Assembly: GCA_024102665.1 (NCBI GenBank)
Contig: JAGFJP010000069.1
Location: forward strand, 34,939-98,938
Direction: 5' to 3'
Source: Thiogranum sp.
GTDB taxonomy: Bacteria > Pseudomonadota > Gammaproteobacteria > DSM-19610
Length of the DNA: 64,000 bases
This document shows, piece by piece, positions 20,641-30,688 of this stretch. Each line of letters begins with the position of its first letter. Position 1 is the first letter of the stretch. The translations under genes were made by a program, and so were the position numbers. The notes beneath the pieces are model-generated. The model was not told the origin of the DNA, did no database searches, and worked only from the letters and a program-made list of their open reading frames with translations.

Positions 20641-21306
20641 TCAGCTGCCGCGCACGAAGCCGCAGCGCTGCAACAATTCCATATTGATGCCCGTATTGCC
20701 GATGCTCGCCGCCTGGTCGCCGAGCAGCAGGCGTTCGAGGTAGCGCGCAATAATATCGACCTCCAGGTTGAAGCGGCGTCCGGGCCGGAATCCAGCCATG
20801 GTGGTTTCCTGCAGCGTATGCGGCACGATGTTCAAATCGAAACAGACGCCTTCGACCGCGTTTACGGTAAGGCTGATGCCGTCGACGCACACCGATCCCT
20901 TGGCGGCAATATAGCGCGCCAGCGGGTCCGGCGCGCGCATCCGGAACCGCACCGAGCGGCCGTCCTCGCGGCGCGACACCACTTCACCGATACCGTCCAC
21001 GTGCCCGCTGACCAGGTGACCACCCAGCGGCGTCGAAGGCGTCAGCGCCGTTTCCAGGTTGACCCGGTCGCCGACCTGCAGGCTGCCGGTGCAGGTACAG
21101 GCCAGCGTCTCACCGGACACATCGGCCCAGAACCCGTCGCCGGGCAGCGCGACCGCGGTCAGGCACACGCCGCTGGTGGCGATGCTGTCGCCGACCGCGA
21201 TATGCGCCAGGTCCAGCTTGCCGGTGCGGATGCGCAGGCGCAGATCCTCACCTTTCGGTTCCAGCGCCGCCACTTCGCCAATCGCCTGAATGATGCCGGT
21301 AAACAT
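20641..21306 (-). CDS. ribE: Riboflavin synthase alpha chain
   Basis: 221 residues made of two similar lumazine-binding halves. The enzyme dismutates two lumazines into riboflavin and the RibH substrate. The first half starts MFTGIIQAIGEV and shows GVCLTAV and NLETAL; the second shows GHVDGIGEV, GISLTVN and NIVPHTL. An AGGAGA sits three bases before the ATG. It follows ribD after 12 bases and precedes ribBA by 44. No FMN riboswitch is seen ahead of any rib gene in this run. Confidence 0.96.
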   Translation of the reverse strand: MFTGIIQAIGEVAALEPKGEDLRLRIRTGKLDLAHIAVGDSIATSGVCLTAVALPGDGFWADVSGETLACTCTGSLQVGDRVNLETALTPSTPLGGHLVSGHVDGIGEVVSRREDGRSVRFRMRAPDPLARYIAAKGSVCVDGISLTVNAVEGVCFDLNIVPHTLQETTMAGFRPGRRFNLEVDIIARYLERLLLGDQAASIGNTGINMELLQRCGFVRGS

Positions 21307-21318
21307 ACTCTCCTACCG

Positions 21319-22425
21319 TTACGCGGTCACCGGTCGCGCGGTAATCCGCAATTCTGAGCCGACCTGCCGGATATCCTGCCAACGCAGCCCGATGCGGTCC
21401 TGCATCTGCTCCAGGCCGGGCAGCCTGAATTGACCTCTCGCCGCGTCGCCCATCAGGTGCGGGGCAAGATAAAAAATGAACTCGTCCACCAGTCCCGTTC
21501 GCAGGAAACTGCCCGCCAGCGTCGGGCCGCATTCCAGCAGCACGTCGTTGCATTCACGCTCGGCCAACAGCTGCAGCACCGCCTGTGGCTCCGGCCGGCC
21601 GGCCGCCGCAGCGGTGCTGACCACCTCGGCGCCTGCCTGCTCGAGAGCCTGCCGGCGGACCTGGTCCTGCTGGCTCGTGACGATCAGCGTGCCGCCCGGC
21701 AGCGACAGCATTCGTGCCGTTTCAGGCATGCGCAGCAGGCTGTCCAGCACCACGCGCAGCGGTTGCCGCACCGGTTCCACGCCCTGCAGTTGTTCGGCTT
21801 CCAGCCGCACGTTCATGGACGGATCATCGGCGAGCACGGTGTCGATACCGGTAATGATCGCCGAGCTGCGCGCGCGCAGGTACTGTACATCGCGGCGCGC
21901 GGCCTCGCTCGTAATCCAGCGGCTTTCACCCGATGCCATTGCCGTGCGCCCGTCGAGGCTGCTTGCGAGCTTCAGGGTCACGCGCGGGCGCCCGCGCTGC
22001 ATACGCGAGATGAAGCCCGGATTCAGGGCTTCGGCCTGTGACGCCAGCAATCCGGTCTCGGCCAGGATGCCGGCGGCGCGCAGCCGTTCCAGACCACGCC
22101 CGGAGACTTTCGGATTCGGATCCTGCATTGCAACCACGACGCGCTTTACACCCGCTTCTACCAGCGCATCGGCGCACGGCGGCGTACGGCCGTGATGACT
22201 GCAGGGTTCCAGCGTCAGATAGACGTCGGCGCCACGCGCCTGCTCACCCGCCTCGCGCAGCGCAAGGATTTCCGCATGCGGGCCGCCTGCCTGCCGGTGC
22301 CAGCCGCTGCCGACAATCCGGCCATCCTGGACGATAACGCAACCGACGTTCGGGTTCGGGTGCGTGCTGTACACGCCCCGCCTGGCCAGACGTATCGCCT
22401 GCGCCATGAATTCGTGCGCGATCAC
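21319..22425 (-). CDS. ribD: Bifunctional pyrimidine deaminase/reductase
   Basis: 368 residues. RibD deaminates and then reduces the first cyclised intermediate of riboflavin synthesis. The N-terminal deaminase has the zinc motifs GGPHAEILAL and EPCSHHGRTPPC; the C-terminal reductase shows KLASSLDGRTAMASGESRWITS and LLECGPTLAGSFL. The longest frame starts with GTG at 22425, three bases after the nrdR stop; an ATG six codons in is an alternative that would cut the first residues of the domain. nrdR-ribD is a standard pair. Confidence 0.95.
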   Translation of the reverse strand: MIAHEFMAQAIRLARRGVYSTHPNPNVGCVIVQDGRIVGSGWHRQAGGPHAEILALREAGEQARGADVYLTLEPCSHHGRTPPCADALVEAGVKRVVVAMQDPNPKVSGRGLERLRAAGILAETGLLASQAEALNPGFISRMQRGRPRVTLKLASSLDGRTAMASGESRWITSEAARRDVQYLRARSSAIITGIDTVLADDPSMNVRLEAEQLQGVEPVRQPLRVVLDSLLRMPETARMLSLPGGTLIVTSQQDQVRRQALEQAGAEVVSTAAAAGRPEPQAVLQLLAERECNDVLLECGPTLAGSFLRTGLVDEFIFYLAPHLMGDAARGQFRLPGLEQMQDRIGLRWQDIRQVGSELRITARPVTA

Positions 22426-22428
22426 CCC

Positions 22429-22965
22429 TCAGGTCTCGTCGGCATCATCCGCGGAAACGTCATCGCCATCGTCCGGTAAAAGGCGCATCTGGTTGCGGCG
22501 TTCCTCGGGCGACGGCTGCTTTTCCAGACGCTCGATTTCATCGCGGAACTCGCTGACATCCTGAAAACTCCGGTACACAGAGGCGAAGCGCACGTAGGCG
22601 ACCTGATCAAGGTTGCGCAGTTCGTCCATCACCCATTCGCCCAGTTTCCGCGACGCGATTTCGCGCTCGCCGCACGACTGCAAACGGTGCTGTATGCGGC
22701 TGATGCTGGCGTCCACGCTATCGGTGTCCACAGGACGTTTTTCCAGTGCGCGCAGCACGCCCGTCAGCAGTTTTTCCTCGTTGAACGGCTCGCGCGTGCC
22801 ATCGCTCTTGATGATGCGCGGCATCACCAGTTCCGCGGTTTCATAGGTCGTGAAACGATCACCACAGTCGATGCATTCGCGGCGCCTGCGTACCTGCATG
22901 CCTTCACTGGCAAGCCGCGAATCGATCACCTTGGTGTCGATGCTTCCGCAGAAGGGACAACGCAT
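22429..22965 (-). CDS. nrdR: Transcriptional repressor NrdR
   Basis: 178 residues. NrdR senses ATP/dATP and represses ribonucleotide reductase genes. The zinc ribbon uses Cys3, Cys6, Cys31 and Cys34 (RCPFC and CIDC) and is followed by an ATP-cone domain with [15 protein letters not shown] and [15 protein letters not shown]. The tail is longer and more acidic than in E. coli, ending in a run of Asp. The ATG has GGAGG nine bases upstream. Upstream lies glyA, 28 bases away. Confidence 0.97.
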   Translation of the reverse strand: MRCPFCGSIDTKVIDSRLASEGMQVRRRRECIDCGDRFTTYETAELVMPRIIKSDGTREPFNEEKLLTGVLRALEKRPVDTDSVDASISRIQHRLQSCGEREIASRKLGEWVMDELRNLDQVAYVRFASVYRSFQDVSEFRDEIERLEKQPSPEERRNQMRLLPDDGDDVSADDADET

Positions 22966-22993
22966 GCGCGATAACCTCCGCCGGAGCCTTTGC

Positions 22994-24247
<1,254 letters not shown>

Positions 24248-24292
24248 TCGGCTTCCCCGGAACGGCTTTAAAAAAGCGGAATCATACTGGAA

Positions 24293-25249
24293 TTAGCCGC
24301 TTTCGCCCAGCAAAGCCTCAACCACCGCCGTCCAGGCCAGGGCCAGGTTGCGGCGATTGTAGCCACCGCCGCCAAGCGCCAGCAGGCGCCCCTGACAATG
24401 GCGTTCGGCCAGTGTTTTCAAACGTTTCGCGGCATGAGCATGCGCTGCCTCGGAGTAATTGAGGTGGGTGATGGGATCGCCGGCGAGACTGTCGGCGCCG
24501 CACTGCAGCAGAATGAATCCGGGCTGCGCCCGGTCGACAAAGCGCTCGACCGAATCCCATGCCTGGAAAAAGGTTGCATCGTCGGCGTGCGGCGGCATGG
24601 GAACATTCAGTTTGGTGCCGCGTGCCGGCCCGCTACCGGTCTCATCGCTGGAACCGGTGCCAGGGTACAGGTAACGGCCGTCTTCATGGATGTCCGCGAA
24701 AATCAGATCCGGGTCGTCTTCGAAAGCATAGAACACACCGTCGCCGTGATGAGCATCGATATCGACGTAGGCGACGCGGCGGATGTCGTGACGGCGTCGC
24801 AGCGCTTCAATCGCAATACCGCAATCGTTGAACACGCAAAAGCCCGCGGCGCTGTCGCGGCGGGCATGATGCAGCCCGGCGATGGGAACAAAGGCGTGCC
24901 GGCAACGGCTCGAAACCACGTCATCCAGGGCGGCCAGTACCGTTCCGGCCACGGTAGCCGCCGCTTCATACATACCGCGGAACGCCGGCGTATCGCCGTA
25001 ATCCAGATAACCGGTGCCGGTTCGCGACTGCCTCTTGACCCGCTCGAGGTAGTCGCGCGTATGGAAATCCAGAATCCGGGCGTCGTCCGCCTGCACCGGA
25101 GCGCAAAGCTGCACGCGCTTGTCCAGCCCGGTCTCGCGCAAGCGATCCTGGAACGCCCGCAACCGGTCCGGACCGAAAGGATGTTGTTCGCCGAAGCCGT
25201 AGCGGGCCAGGGCATCTCCGACATACACATTGACAACAGCAGACGTCAT
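24293..25249 (-). CDS. Histone-deacetylase-family (AcuC-like) deacetylase
   Basis: 318 residues. The arginase/deacetylase fold with the HDAC active site is complete: PIAGLHHA with His127-His128, VDIDAHHGDG with zinc ligands Asp165 and His167, CGADSLAGDP with Asp253, and the LGGGGY loop carrying the catalytic tyrosine. Bacterial members remove acetyl groups from lysines, polyamines or small molecules; the substrate cannot be read from sequence. The ATG at 25249 is chosen over the longer frame because the family starts with a short strand such as VNVYVGD. It lies 45 bases upstream of glyA. Confidence 0.9.
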   Translation of the reverse strand: MTSAVVNVYVGDALARYGFGEQHPFGPDRLRAFQDRLRETGLDKRVQLCAPVQADDARILDFHTRDYLERVKRQSRTGTGYLDYGDTPAFRGMYEAAATVAGTVLAALDDVVSSRCRHAFVPIAGLHHARRDSAAGFCVFNDCGIAIEALRRRHDIRRVAYVDIDAHHGDGVFYAFEDDPDLIFADIHEDGRYLYPGTGSSDETGSGPARGTKLNVPMPPHADDATFFQAWDSVERFVDRAQPGFILLQCGADSLAGDPITHLNYSEAAHAHAAKRLKTLAERHCQGRLLALGGGGYNRRNLALAWTAVVEALLGESG

Positions 25250-25318
25250 GCAACTGCACCCCGCGCGACAGTTCCGCGAATCACGGCTCGCTCGAGGCAA
25301 GGGTAGCAGCTTGCGGTC

Positions 25319-26161
25319 CTAACGGATTTTCCGGTACACGGATTTTTCGACGATGGCAAAGCGCTGCGACGGGCCGCAAAACGCTTCCGCGCAGCCAGTG
25401 AACAGGTAACCGCCGTCGTGCAGCCGGTCGGCGAAGCGATCGAGCAGCCGGCGGCGCGTCGCGCTGTCGAAATAGAGCATGACATTGCGGCAGAATATGG
25501 CGTCGAACGCGGATGCCGCCGGCCAGTCGTGCAGCAGGTTCATTTGTCGGAATCGCACCAGTTTGCGTATCCCCGGACGCACTTTCAGCAGACCCCGGTT
25601 GCCACTCTGCACCGGCGTGAACAGCCTGGCGCGCTGCGCCGCCGGCATGCCCGGAACGGATTCCGGCGCATATTCACCCCGGCGTGCAACGGCGATCGCC
25701 CGCGAATCCAGGTCGGTGGCGAGGATCGCCGCGCTGCGCTGTGACCCCTCGCGCAACACATCGCTAACCAGCAGCGCCAGCGAATAGGCCTCTTCGCCGG
25801 TGGAACAACCGGCAGACCAGAAGCGCAGGCGCCGCTGCGTTGCCTGCGCCAGCACGGTGTCCCTGAGAAAATCGAAATGCACAGGTTCGCGGAAAAACCC
25901 GGTGAAGTTGGTGGTAAGCGCGTTTACGAAGCGGGTTCGCTCGCGTTGACCCTGCGCATCGTCGAGCATGCGCAGGTAGGCATCGAAATCCGGGAAGTCG
26001 AGTGCGCGAAGGCGCCGGACGAGACGCTGGTAGACGCGCTCCCGGTGCGTTGCATGCAATGCTATGCCGGTGAGGCGGTGCAACAGCTCGCGAACGCGGC
26101 GGAAATCACTGTCGCTGAAGTAAACTGACCCGTGCAGCCTGGAGTGAGACGCGACCGGCAC
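25319..26161 (-). CDS. cheR: Chemotaxis protein methyltransferase CheR
   Basis: 280 residues. CheR methylates glutamates of chemoreceptors with S-adenosylmethionine. The N-terminal helical domain (FRRVRELLHRLTGIAL) precedes the SAM-binding domain with LTTNFTGFFREPVHF, RFWSAGCSTGEEAYSLAL, ILATDLDSRAI and FDAIFCRNVMLYFD. The start is GTG with AGGTGG about six bases upstream. No other che gene is adjacent; the next gene upstream encodes a PAS protein in the same direction, 65 bases away. Two chemoreceptors lie 18 kb further on. Confidence 0.95.
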   Translation of the reverse strand: MPVASHSRLHGSVYFSDSDFRRVRELLHRLTGIALHATHRERVYQRLVRRLRALDFPDFDAYLRMLDDAQGQRERTRFVNALTTNFTGFFREPVHFDFLRDTVLAQATQRRLRFWSAGCSTGEEAYSLALLVSDVLREGSQRSAAILATDLDSRAIAVARRGEYAPESVPGMPAAQRARLFTPVQSGNRGLLKVRPGIRKLVRFRQMNLLHDWPAASAFDAIFCRNVMLYFDSATRRRLLDRFADRLHDGGYLFTGCAEAFCGPSQRFAIVEKSVYRKIR

Positions 26162-26226
26162 GCTGCACCACCTGTTTCACGCCAATCGCGCGCGGCAAAC
26201 GCGGCAATGACTGCAAACGCCCTGCA

Positions 26227-26859
26227 TTATCCTGCCCCCGGCGGTTGACGCGGATCCTCGATCCATTCCACCAGCATTCCGACGCGCGTGCCGTCGACGT
26301 CGTGCAGGGCTCTGCAGATCAGGACAAAACCCGGTTCACCCATCTGTAGCGGGATGCTCTGCGGCAAGCCGTCGCCGGCGTCCAGTCTGGCGCGCAACCC
26401 GACCGGGTCTGTGTGACAACGATCGATAGCGCTGCCGGCAAGGTGTTCCGCCTCGAAGCCGGGAAACTGTCTGCGGATTGTCGCCTGGAAACCGCGCAAC
26501 AGCTTCACCAGTGCGCGGTTGGTGAAAGTGATCACCAGTTGGTTGTCGCAAAGCGCGAGGCAGTTCGGCATACAATCCAGCGCCGCGCGCAAGCGCGCGA
26601 TTTCAGCCGTCGAGGCGCCGGTGCCGGTCACATCGGCACTGCTTGCACGAATGCCGGTATGCGCCTGACCGGCTGCGGCGACGGGCGTGCTCCGCGCCAC
26701 ATCGCCGAGGTCGTCCTGGCCATCGTTCCTGCGTCTCGGTGCAGCGCGCCGCGCAACCCGGGTGCGGCGCTCCAGGCCTCGCAGGTTCGGGCTGTCCTTG
26801 CCCTTGCCCGTACCGCCCGTCGCATTGCTTCCGGATCGTGATTTCGAACGTTCTGTCAT
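26227..26859 (-). CDS. Single PAS-domain protein, probably soluble
   Basis: About 210 residues from the ATG at 26859. The first 75 residues are basic, Ser/Gly/Arg-rich and probably disordered. From about residue 85 there is a PAS domain resembling those of Aer-like or energy-taxis receptors: IARLRAALDCMPNCLALCD, then ITFTNRALVKLLRG and a C-terminal VGMLVEWIEDPR. No output domain, kinase or methyl-accepting region follows, so it would act through a partner. It stands directly upstream of cheR. The frame is open further upstream to 27012 but that extension has no support. Confidence 0.75.
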   Translation of the reverse strand: MTERSKSRSGSNATGGTGKGKDSPNLRGLERRTRVARRAAPRRRNDGQDDLGDVARSTPVAAAGQAHTGIRASSADVTGTGASTAEIARLRAALDCMPNCLALCDNQLVITFTNRALVKLLRGFQATIRRQFPGFEAEHLAGSAIDRCHTDPVGLRARLDAGDGLPQSIPLQMGEPGFVLICRALHDVDGTRVGMLVEWIEDPRQPPGAG

Positions 26860-27216
26860 GCCCGCAGCCCTTGAAGATCGAAACGCAAACTCATGCAGCT
26901 GGAGGATAGTCGCTGTTGCGGCAACCGCTCCACCGCCCACGGGTAACGGCATGACCCCAGGCAGCTTGACCGGCGCCGGCGCACGGCCTGCAGGCAACGA
27001 GGGGAATCTCATGGATTACAGACGGTTGATCTGGTCGCGCGCGGTTCTGTCGCAGTGGATGAGCCGGGATAAATCCAGCCTCCAGCGGCGTCGTGCAAAC
27101 GGTGAATTTGCCTGGCGGAATCCGCGCGATCGGGTGCTCCCGGTATCGCCAGGCCGCGAAATTTCGGCGACTCGCGTTATAATGGCGCTTTTATCCGGGA
27201 ATCAGCGAAGCACTCT
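26860..27216 (+). other. 357-base gap between the divergent PAS and ettA genes
   Basis: I find no gene here. A TATAAT at 27178-27183, 34 bases before the ettA ATG, is a good -10 element, but no -35 hexamer stands at 16-18 bases. Open frames across this stretch are short and not conserved-looking. Confidence 0.5.
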
Positions 27217-28884
27217 ATGGCCCAGTACGTCTATACCATGAACCATGTCGGCAAGGTCGTCCCGCCCAAGCGCGAGATCCTGCGCGACATCTCCCTGTCA
27301 TTCTTCCCCGGCGCCAAGATCGGCGTACTGGGCCTCAACGGCTCTGGCAAGTCGACCTTGCTGCGCATCATGGCCGGGATCGACACCGACATACACGGAG
27401 AAGCGCGCCCCCAGGCCGGCATCAAGGTCGGCTATCTGCCGCAGGAACCCCAGCTGGATGAAAGCAGCGATGTGCGCAGCAACGTTGAAGGCGCTCTGTC
27501 GCACATCAAGGATGCGCAGCGACGGCTCGAGGAAATCTATGCCGCCTATGCAGAACCCGATGCCGATTTCGATGCGCTGGCCGCCGAACAGGGGAAACTG
27601 GAAAACCTGCTGCAGGCGACCGACGGGCATAATCTCGAGCGCACGCTGGAAGTCGCCGCTGATGCTCTGCGCCTGCCGCCCTGGGATGCCGATGTCAGCA
27701 AGCTGTCCGGCGGTGAAAAACGCCGCGTCGCGCTGTGCAAACTGCTGTTGTCAAAGCCGGACATGCTGCTGCTGGATGAACCGACCAACCACCTCGACGC
27801 CGAAAGTGTCGCCTGGCTGGAGCGTTTTCTCCATGAATATCCCGGCACCGTGGTTGCCGTGACCCATGACCGCTATTTCCTCGACAACGTCGCTGGCTGG
27901 ATACTGGAACTCGACCGTGGTCACGGCATTCCCTGGGAAGGCAACTATTCATCATGGCTGGAACAGAAGGAAAAGCGTCTGGAGCAGGAGGAAAGAACCG
28001 AAAGCGCGCGCCAGAAAGCCATGAAGGCGGAACTGGAGTGGGTGCGCAGCAACCCGAAAGGCCGGCACGCCAAGAGCAAGTCGCGCCTGGCGCGTTTCAA
28101 TGAGCTTGCGTCGCAGGAAAACCAGAAGCGCAACGAGACCAAGGAACTGTACATCCCGCCGGGGCCGCGGCTCGGCGACCTGGTGATCGAAGCCAGCCAC
28201 ATCCGCAAGGGCTTCGGCGACCGTCTGCTGATCGATGATCTGAGTTTCAGCCTGCCACCGGGCGGCATCGTCGGCATCATCGGTCCCAACGGCGCCGGCA
28301 AGAGCACCCTGTTTCGCATGCTCACCGGCAACGAAGCGGTGGATGAAGGCGAACTGCGTATCGGCGAAACCGTCCAGATTGCCTACGTAGACCAGAGTCG
28401 CGATACCCTGGACGGCAGCAAGACGGTATGGGAGGAAATCTCCGACGGTCAGGACATCATCACGGTCGGCAAGTACGAGGTGAATTCCCGCGCCTATGTC
28501 GCGCGCTTCAACTTTGCCGGCAGCGAGCAACAGAAACGCGTCGGCGATCTGTCAGGCGGCGAACGCAATCGCGTTCATCTCGCCAAACTGCTGAAAAGCG
28601 GTGGCAATCTTTTGCTGCTTGACGAGCCCACCAACGATCTCGACGTGGAAACGCTGCGCGCGCTCGAAGAAGCGCTGCTCGACTTTCCCGGCTGCGCCGT
28701 GGTGATTTCGCATGACCGTTGGTTCCTGGACCGTATCGCAACCCACATCCTCGCCTTCGAAGGCGACAGTCAGGTGGTATGGTTCGAAGGCAACTATGCG
28801 GATTACGAGGCCGACCGCAAACGCCGTCTCGGCGGCGAAGCCGACCAGCCGCACCGTATCAAGTACAGAAGACTGGCGAGTTAG
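27217..28884 (+). CDS. ettA: Energy-dependent translational throttle protein EttA
   Basis: 555 residues, the EttA length. This ABC-F ATPase binds the ribosomal E site and regulates entry into the elongation cycle according to ATP/ADP level. Two ABC cassettes are complete: Walker A GLNGSGKST near 40 and GPNGAGKST near 358, signature KLSGGEKRR and DLSGGERNR, and Walker B LLLDEPTNHLD and LLLDEPTNDLD. The arm and linker typical of ABC-F lie between them (WEGNYSSWLEQKEKRL, SNPKGRHAKSKSRLARF). It ends close to a convergent msrQ with a hairpin between. Confidence 0.96.
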   Translation: MAQYVYTMNHVGKVVPPKREILRDISLSFFPGAKIGVLGLNGSGKSTLLRIMAGIDTDIHGEARPQAGIKVGYLPQEPQLDESSDVRSNVEGALSHIKDAQRRLEEIYAAYAEPDADFDALAAEQGKLENLLQATDGHNLERTLEVAADALRLPPWDADVSKLSGGEKRRVALCKLLLSKPDMLLLDEPTNHLDAESVAWLERFLHEYPGTVVAVTHDRYFLDNVAGWILELDRGHGIPWEGNYSSWLEQKEKRLEQEERTESARQKAMKAELEWVRSNPKGRHAKSKSRLARFNELASQENQKRNETKELYIPPGPRLGDLVIEASHIRKGFGDRLLIDDLSFSLPPGGIVGIIGPNGAGKSTLFRMLTGNEAVDEGELRIGETVQIAYVDQSRDTLDGSKTVWEEISDGQDIITVGKYEVNSRAYVARFNFAGSEQQKRVGDLSGGERNRVHLAKLLKSGGNLLLLDEPTNDLDVETLRALEEALLDFPGCAVVISHDRWFLDRIATHILAFEGDSQVVWFEGNYADYEADRKRRLGGEADQPHRIKYRRLAS

Positions 28885-28902
28885 CCAGCTGCATTGGACA
28901 AG

Positions 28903-28954
28903 AAAGGGGACAGGTTTATTTCTGGCCGACGCCGAAAATAAATCGGTCCCCTTT
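28903..28954. repeat. Palindromic GGGGAC element between ettA and msrQ
   Basis: AAAGGGGACAGGTTTATTT (28903-28921) and AAATAAATCGGTCCCCTTT (28936-28954) form an imperfect stem with two mismatches and a 14-base loop, followed by T-runs on the plus strand. It can serve as a bidirectional terminator for the two convergent genes. The left arm overlaps the end of msrQ, whose last residues are encoded by it. A related GGGGACGG element occurs at 58434. Confidence 0.75.
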
Positions 28955-29524
28955 TTTGCGCGCCGCCGGCACACGCACCAGCAGCAATGCCGCCAGCAGC
29001 ACCGCGTAAATGAACGGCTGCAACACGTCGGCCTTGACCAGCCACAGGAAGTGCAGCACGCCAAGCGCCGGCACCAGGTACGCCAGGCGATGCAGGCGTT
29101 TCCAGTTTCTTCCAAGTTTCCGCATCATGAACTTGTTGGACGTCAGTGCGAGCGGCAACAGCAATACGAATGCAAGCATGCCTACCGTAATGAAAGGCCG
29201 CTCGAGGATATCCAGCCAGATCTCGAGCCAGTCGAAAAACTGGTCCAGCCAGAGGTAGGTCAACAGGTGCAGGCAGGCATAGAAAAACGCATATAGACCC
29301 AGCATGCGTCGCATGCGGATCGGCCAGCCCCATCCGCTCACACGCTTCAGCGGTGTCATCAGCAAGGTGATCAACAGAAAACGCAGGGTCCACTCGCCGG
29401 TCCGGTCGGCGATTTCATCAATCGGGTTGGCGCCGAGCTGATCTGCAAAAGCCTGCCATGTCAGTATCGCCAGCGGCAGCAGGCACAGGACGAATACAAC
29501 AGGCTTTTGCAACAGTTTGTACAT
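28916..29524 (-). CDS. msrQ: MsrQ, heme-binding membrane subunit of MsrPQ
   Basis: 202 residues from the ATG at 29524. MsrQ is a six-helix, heme b membrane protein that passes electrons from the quinone pool or flavin reductase to MsrP for repair of periplasmic methionine sulfoxide. Visible features: GANPIDEIADRTGEWTLRFLL, TPLKRVSGW, RRMLGLYAFFYACLHLLTY with the conserved histidine, and KFMMRKLGRNWKRLHRLAYL. An ATG at 29536 is also possible; neither has a clear ribosome site. The C-terminal GDRFIFGVGQK is encoded by the palindromic element and is not a family feature. msrP is not adjacent: an oppositely oriented HDOD gene separates the two. Confidence 0.92.
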   Translation of the reverse strand: MYKLLQKPVVFVLCLLPLAILTWQAFADQLGANPIDEIADRTGEWTLRFLLITLLMTPLKRVSGWGWPIRMRRMLGLYAFFYACLHLLTYLWLDQFFDWLEIWLDILERPFITVGMLAFVLLLPLALTSNKFMMRKLGRNWKRLHRLAYLVPALGVLHFLWLVKADVLQPFIYAVLLAALLLVRVPAARKKGDRFIFGVGQK

Positions 29525-29690
29525 GGACGTCAGCATGATCCGGGACAGGTTGTCGGGCAAGTCGGAGGTCCGGAATGCATGGCTTCCGGCCGGAGTACGA
29601 ACTCCGCGTTGTGACTGCACCAGGCGGCTGAAAGTTCAGGTGCAAGCGTTGCCGGGCAACGCAAGGCACTCGCGGACAAGACAGATTCAA

Positions 29691-29719
29691 TTGACAATAC
29701 AATGTGTTATCTATAGATT
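29691..29719 (+). promoter_or_regulatory. Sigma-70 promoter of the HDOD gene
   Basis: TTGACA (29691-29696), a 17-base spacer and TAGATT (29714-29719) form a near-consensus promoter reading toward the HDOD gene. Transcription would start near 29726 and leave a leader of about 80 bases. Confidence 0.8.
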
Positions 29720-29733
29720 CCTGAAGCAGGATC

Positions 29734-29802
29734 GGAACGGAGGCAACCTCGAACCCTGATAACGAGGAGTTCCCGTAACCGAATACCGGTGACAGTCCAG
29801 GG
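29734..29802 (+). ncRNA. Candidate structured 5' leader of the HDOD gene
   Basis: The leader can form a two-part stem, GGAAC (29734-29738) with GTTCC (29769-29773) and CCTCG (29747-29751) with CGAGG (29763-29767), and a small hairpin ACCG (29778-29781) with CGGT (29787-29790). The loop of the first stem contains CCCTG (29754-29758), which is complementary to CAGGG (29798-29802) directly before the ATG. A pseudoknot could thus cover the ribosome site. It does not match a riboswitch class that I know. Confidence 0.4.
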
Positions 29803-29804
29803 AT

Positions 29805-30686
29805 ATGAAACGGGAACCACATTCAATAGCAACCGCAGGGGAACTGGTTGATCGCGTCACCGACCTCGTTTCGCTACCCGATATCTATCTGCGCGTCCAG
29901 CAACTGCTTGAAGACTCCGATTCATCACTGGCGGACGTCGGGCGCATCATCTCCACCGACCCGGCGCTCGCCGCGCGCCTGCTGAAAATCGCCAACAGCC
30001 CGTTTTTCGGCATGACGGCAAAAATCGAGACGATCAGCCGGGCTATCACCATTCTGGGTACCCGGCAATTGCATGACCTGTTGCTCGCGAGTTCGGTGGC
30101 CAGCGCTTTCAGGGATGCCCCGGCGCATCTGGACATGAACCGTTTCTGGACCCGCAGCGTGCGTTGCGCGGTAACAGCGCGCCTGCTGGCTTTCGAATGC
30201 AATGTCCTGGACAGCGAACGCCTGTTTGTCGCCGGCTTGCTGCATGATATCGGTCATCTGGTGATGTACCGGATGCTGCCTGAGCCGAGCGCCGAAGCCG
30301 CAGCCTGCGCTGAAGCGCAGGGCCAGCCGCTCGCGGAAGTCGAACGCGAACTGTTTTTCGGTTTCGATTACGCCGAAGTCGGCGGTGCATTGCTGCAACG
30401 CTGGCGCATCCCGGTGATGCTGCAGGAATGCGTTGCGCATCAGAACGACCCGCAACAGGCGCAGAAATTCTGCTTCGAGTCTTCAATCGTGCATTGCGCC
30501 ACGGTGATCAGCGCCGCTTTCGCGAACAACGAAAAGCCCGTTGACGCACTGGGAAGGATGACGCCTTTCGCGATCCGGCAAACGGGTATCAACGAGACCC
30601 GGATCGAGCGCATCGAAACCCGCATCATGCAACACCTGGCGGACACCCTGGCGGTGCTGGTGCCGGGTATGCGACTGGCATCGTAA
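29805..30686 (+). CDS. HDOD-domain signalling protein
   Basis: 293 residues. The HDOD domain (a degenerate HD phosphohydrolase fold) covers most of the protein: LVSLPDIYLRVQQLLEDSDSSLADV, then IISTDPALAARLLKIANSPFFG, ISRAITILGTRQLHDLLLASSV and FVAGLLHDIGHLVMY. Such proteins act as regulators in motility, c-di-GMP signalling or stress, without proven enzymatic activity. No other domain is attached. The gene stands alone on the plus strand between msrQ and msrP, with its own strong promoter. An AGGG lies only two bases before the ATG, closer than usual. Confidence 0.92.
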   Translation: MKREPHSIATAGELVDRVTDLVSLPDIYLRVQQLLEDSDSSLADVGRIISTDPALAARLLKIANSPFFGMTAKIETISRAITILGTRQLHDLLLASSVASAFRDAPAHLDMNRFWTRSVRCAVTARLLAFECNVLDSERLFVAGLLHDIGHLVMYRMLPEPSAEAAACAEAQGQPLAEVERELFFGFDYAEVGGALLQRWRIPVMLQECVAHQNDPQQAQKFCFESSIVHCATVISAAFANNEKPVDALGRMTPFAIRQTGINETRIERIETRIMQHLADTLAVLVPGMRLAS

Positions 30687-30688
30687 CC

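Noticed and set aside
22426..22470. FMN riboswitch before ribD
   Set aside because: The genes are only a few bases apart and none of the conserved FMN riboswitch segments are present here or before ribE or ribBA.
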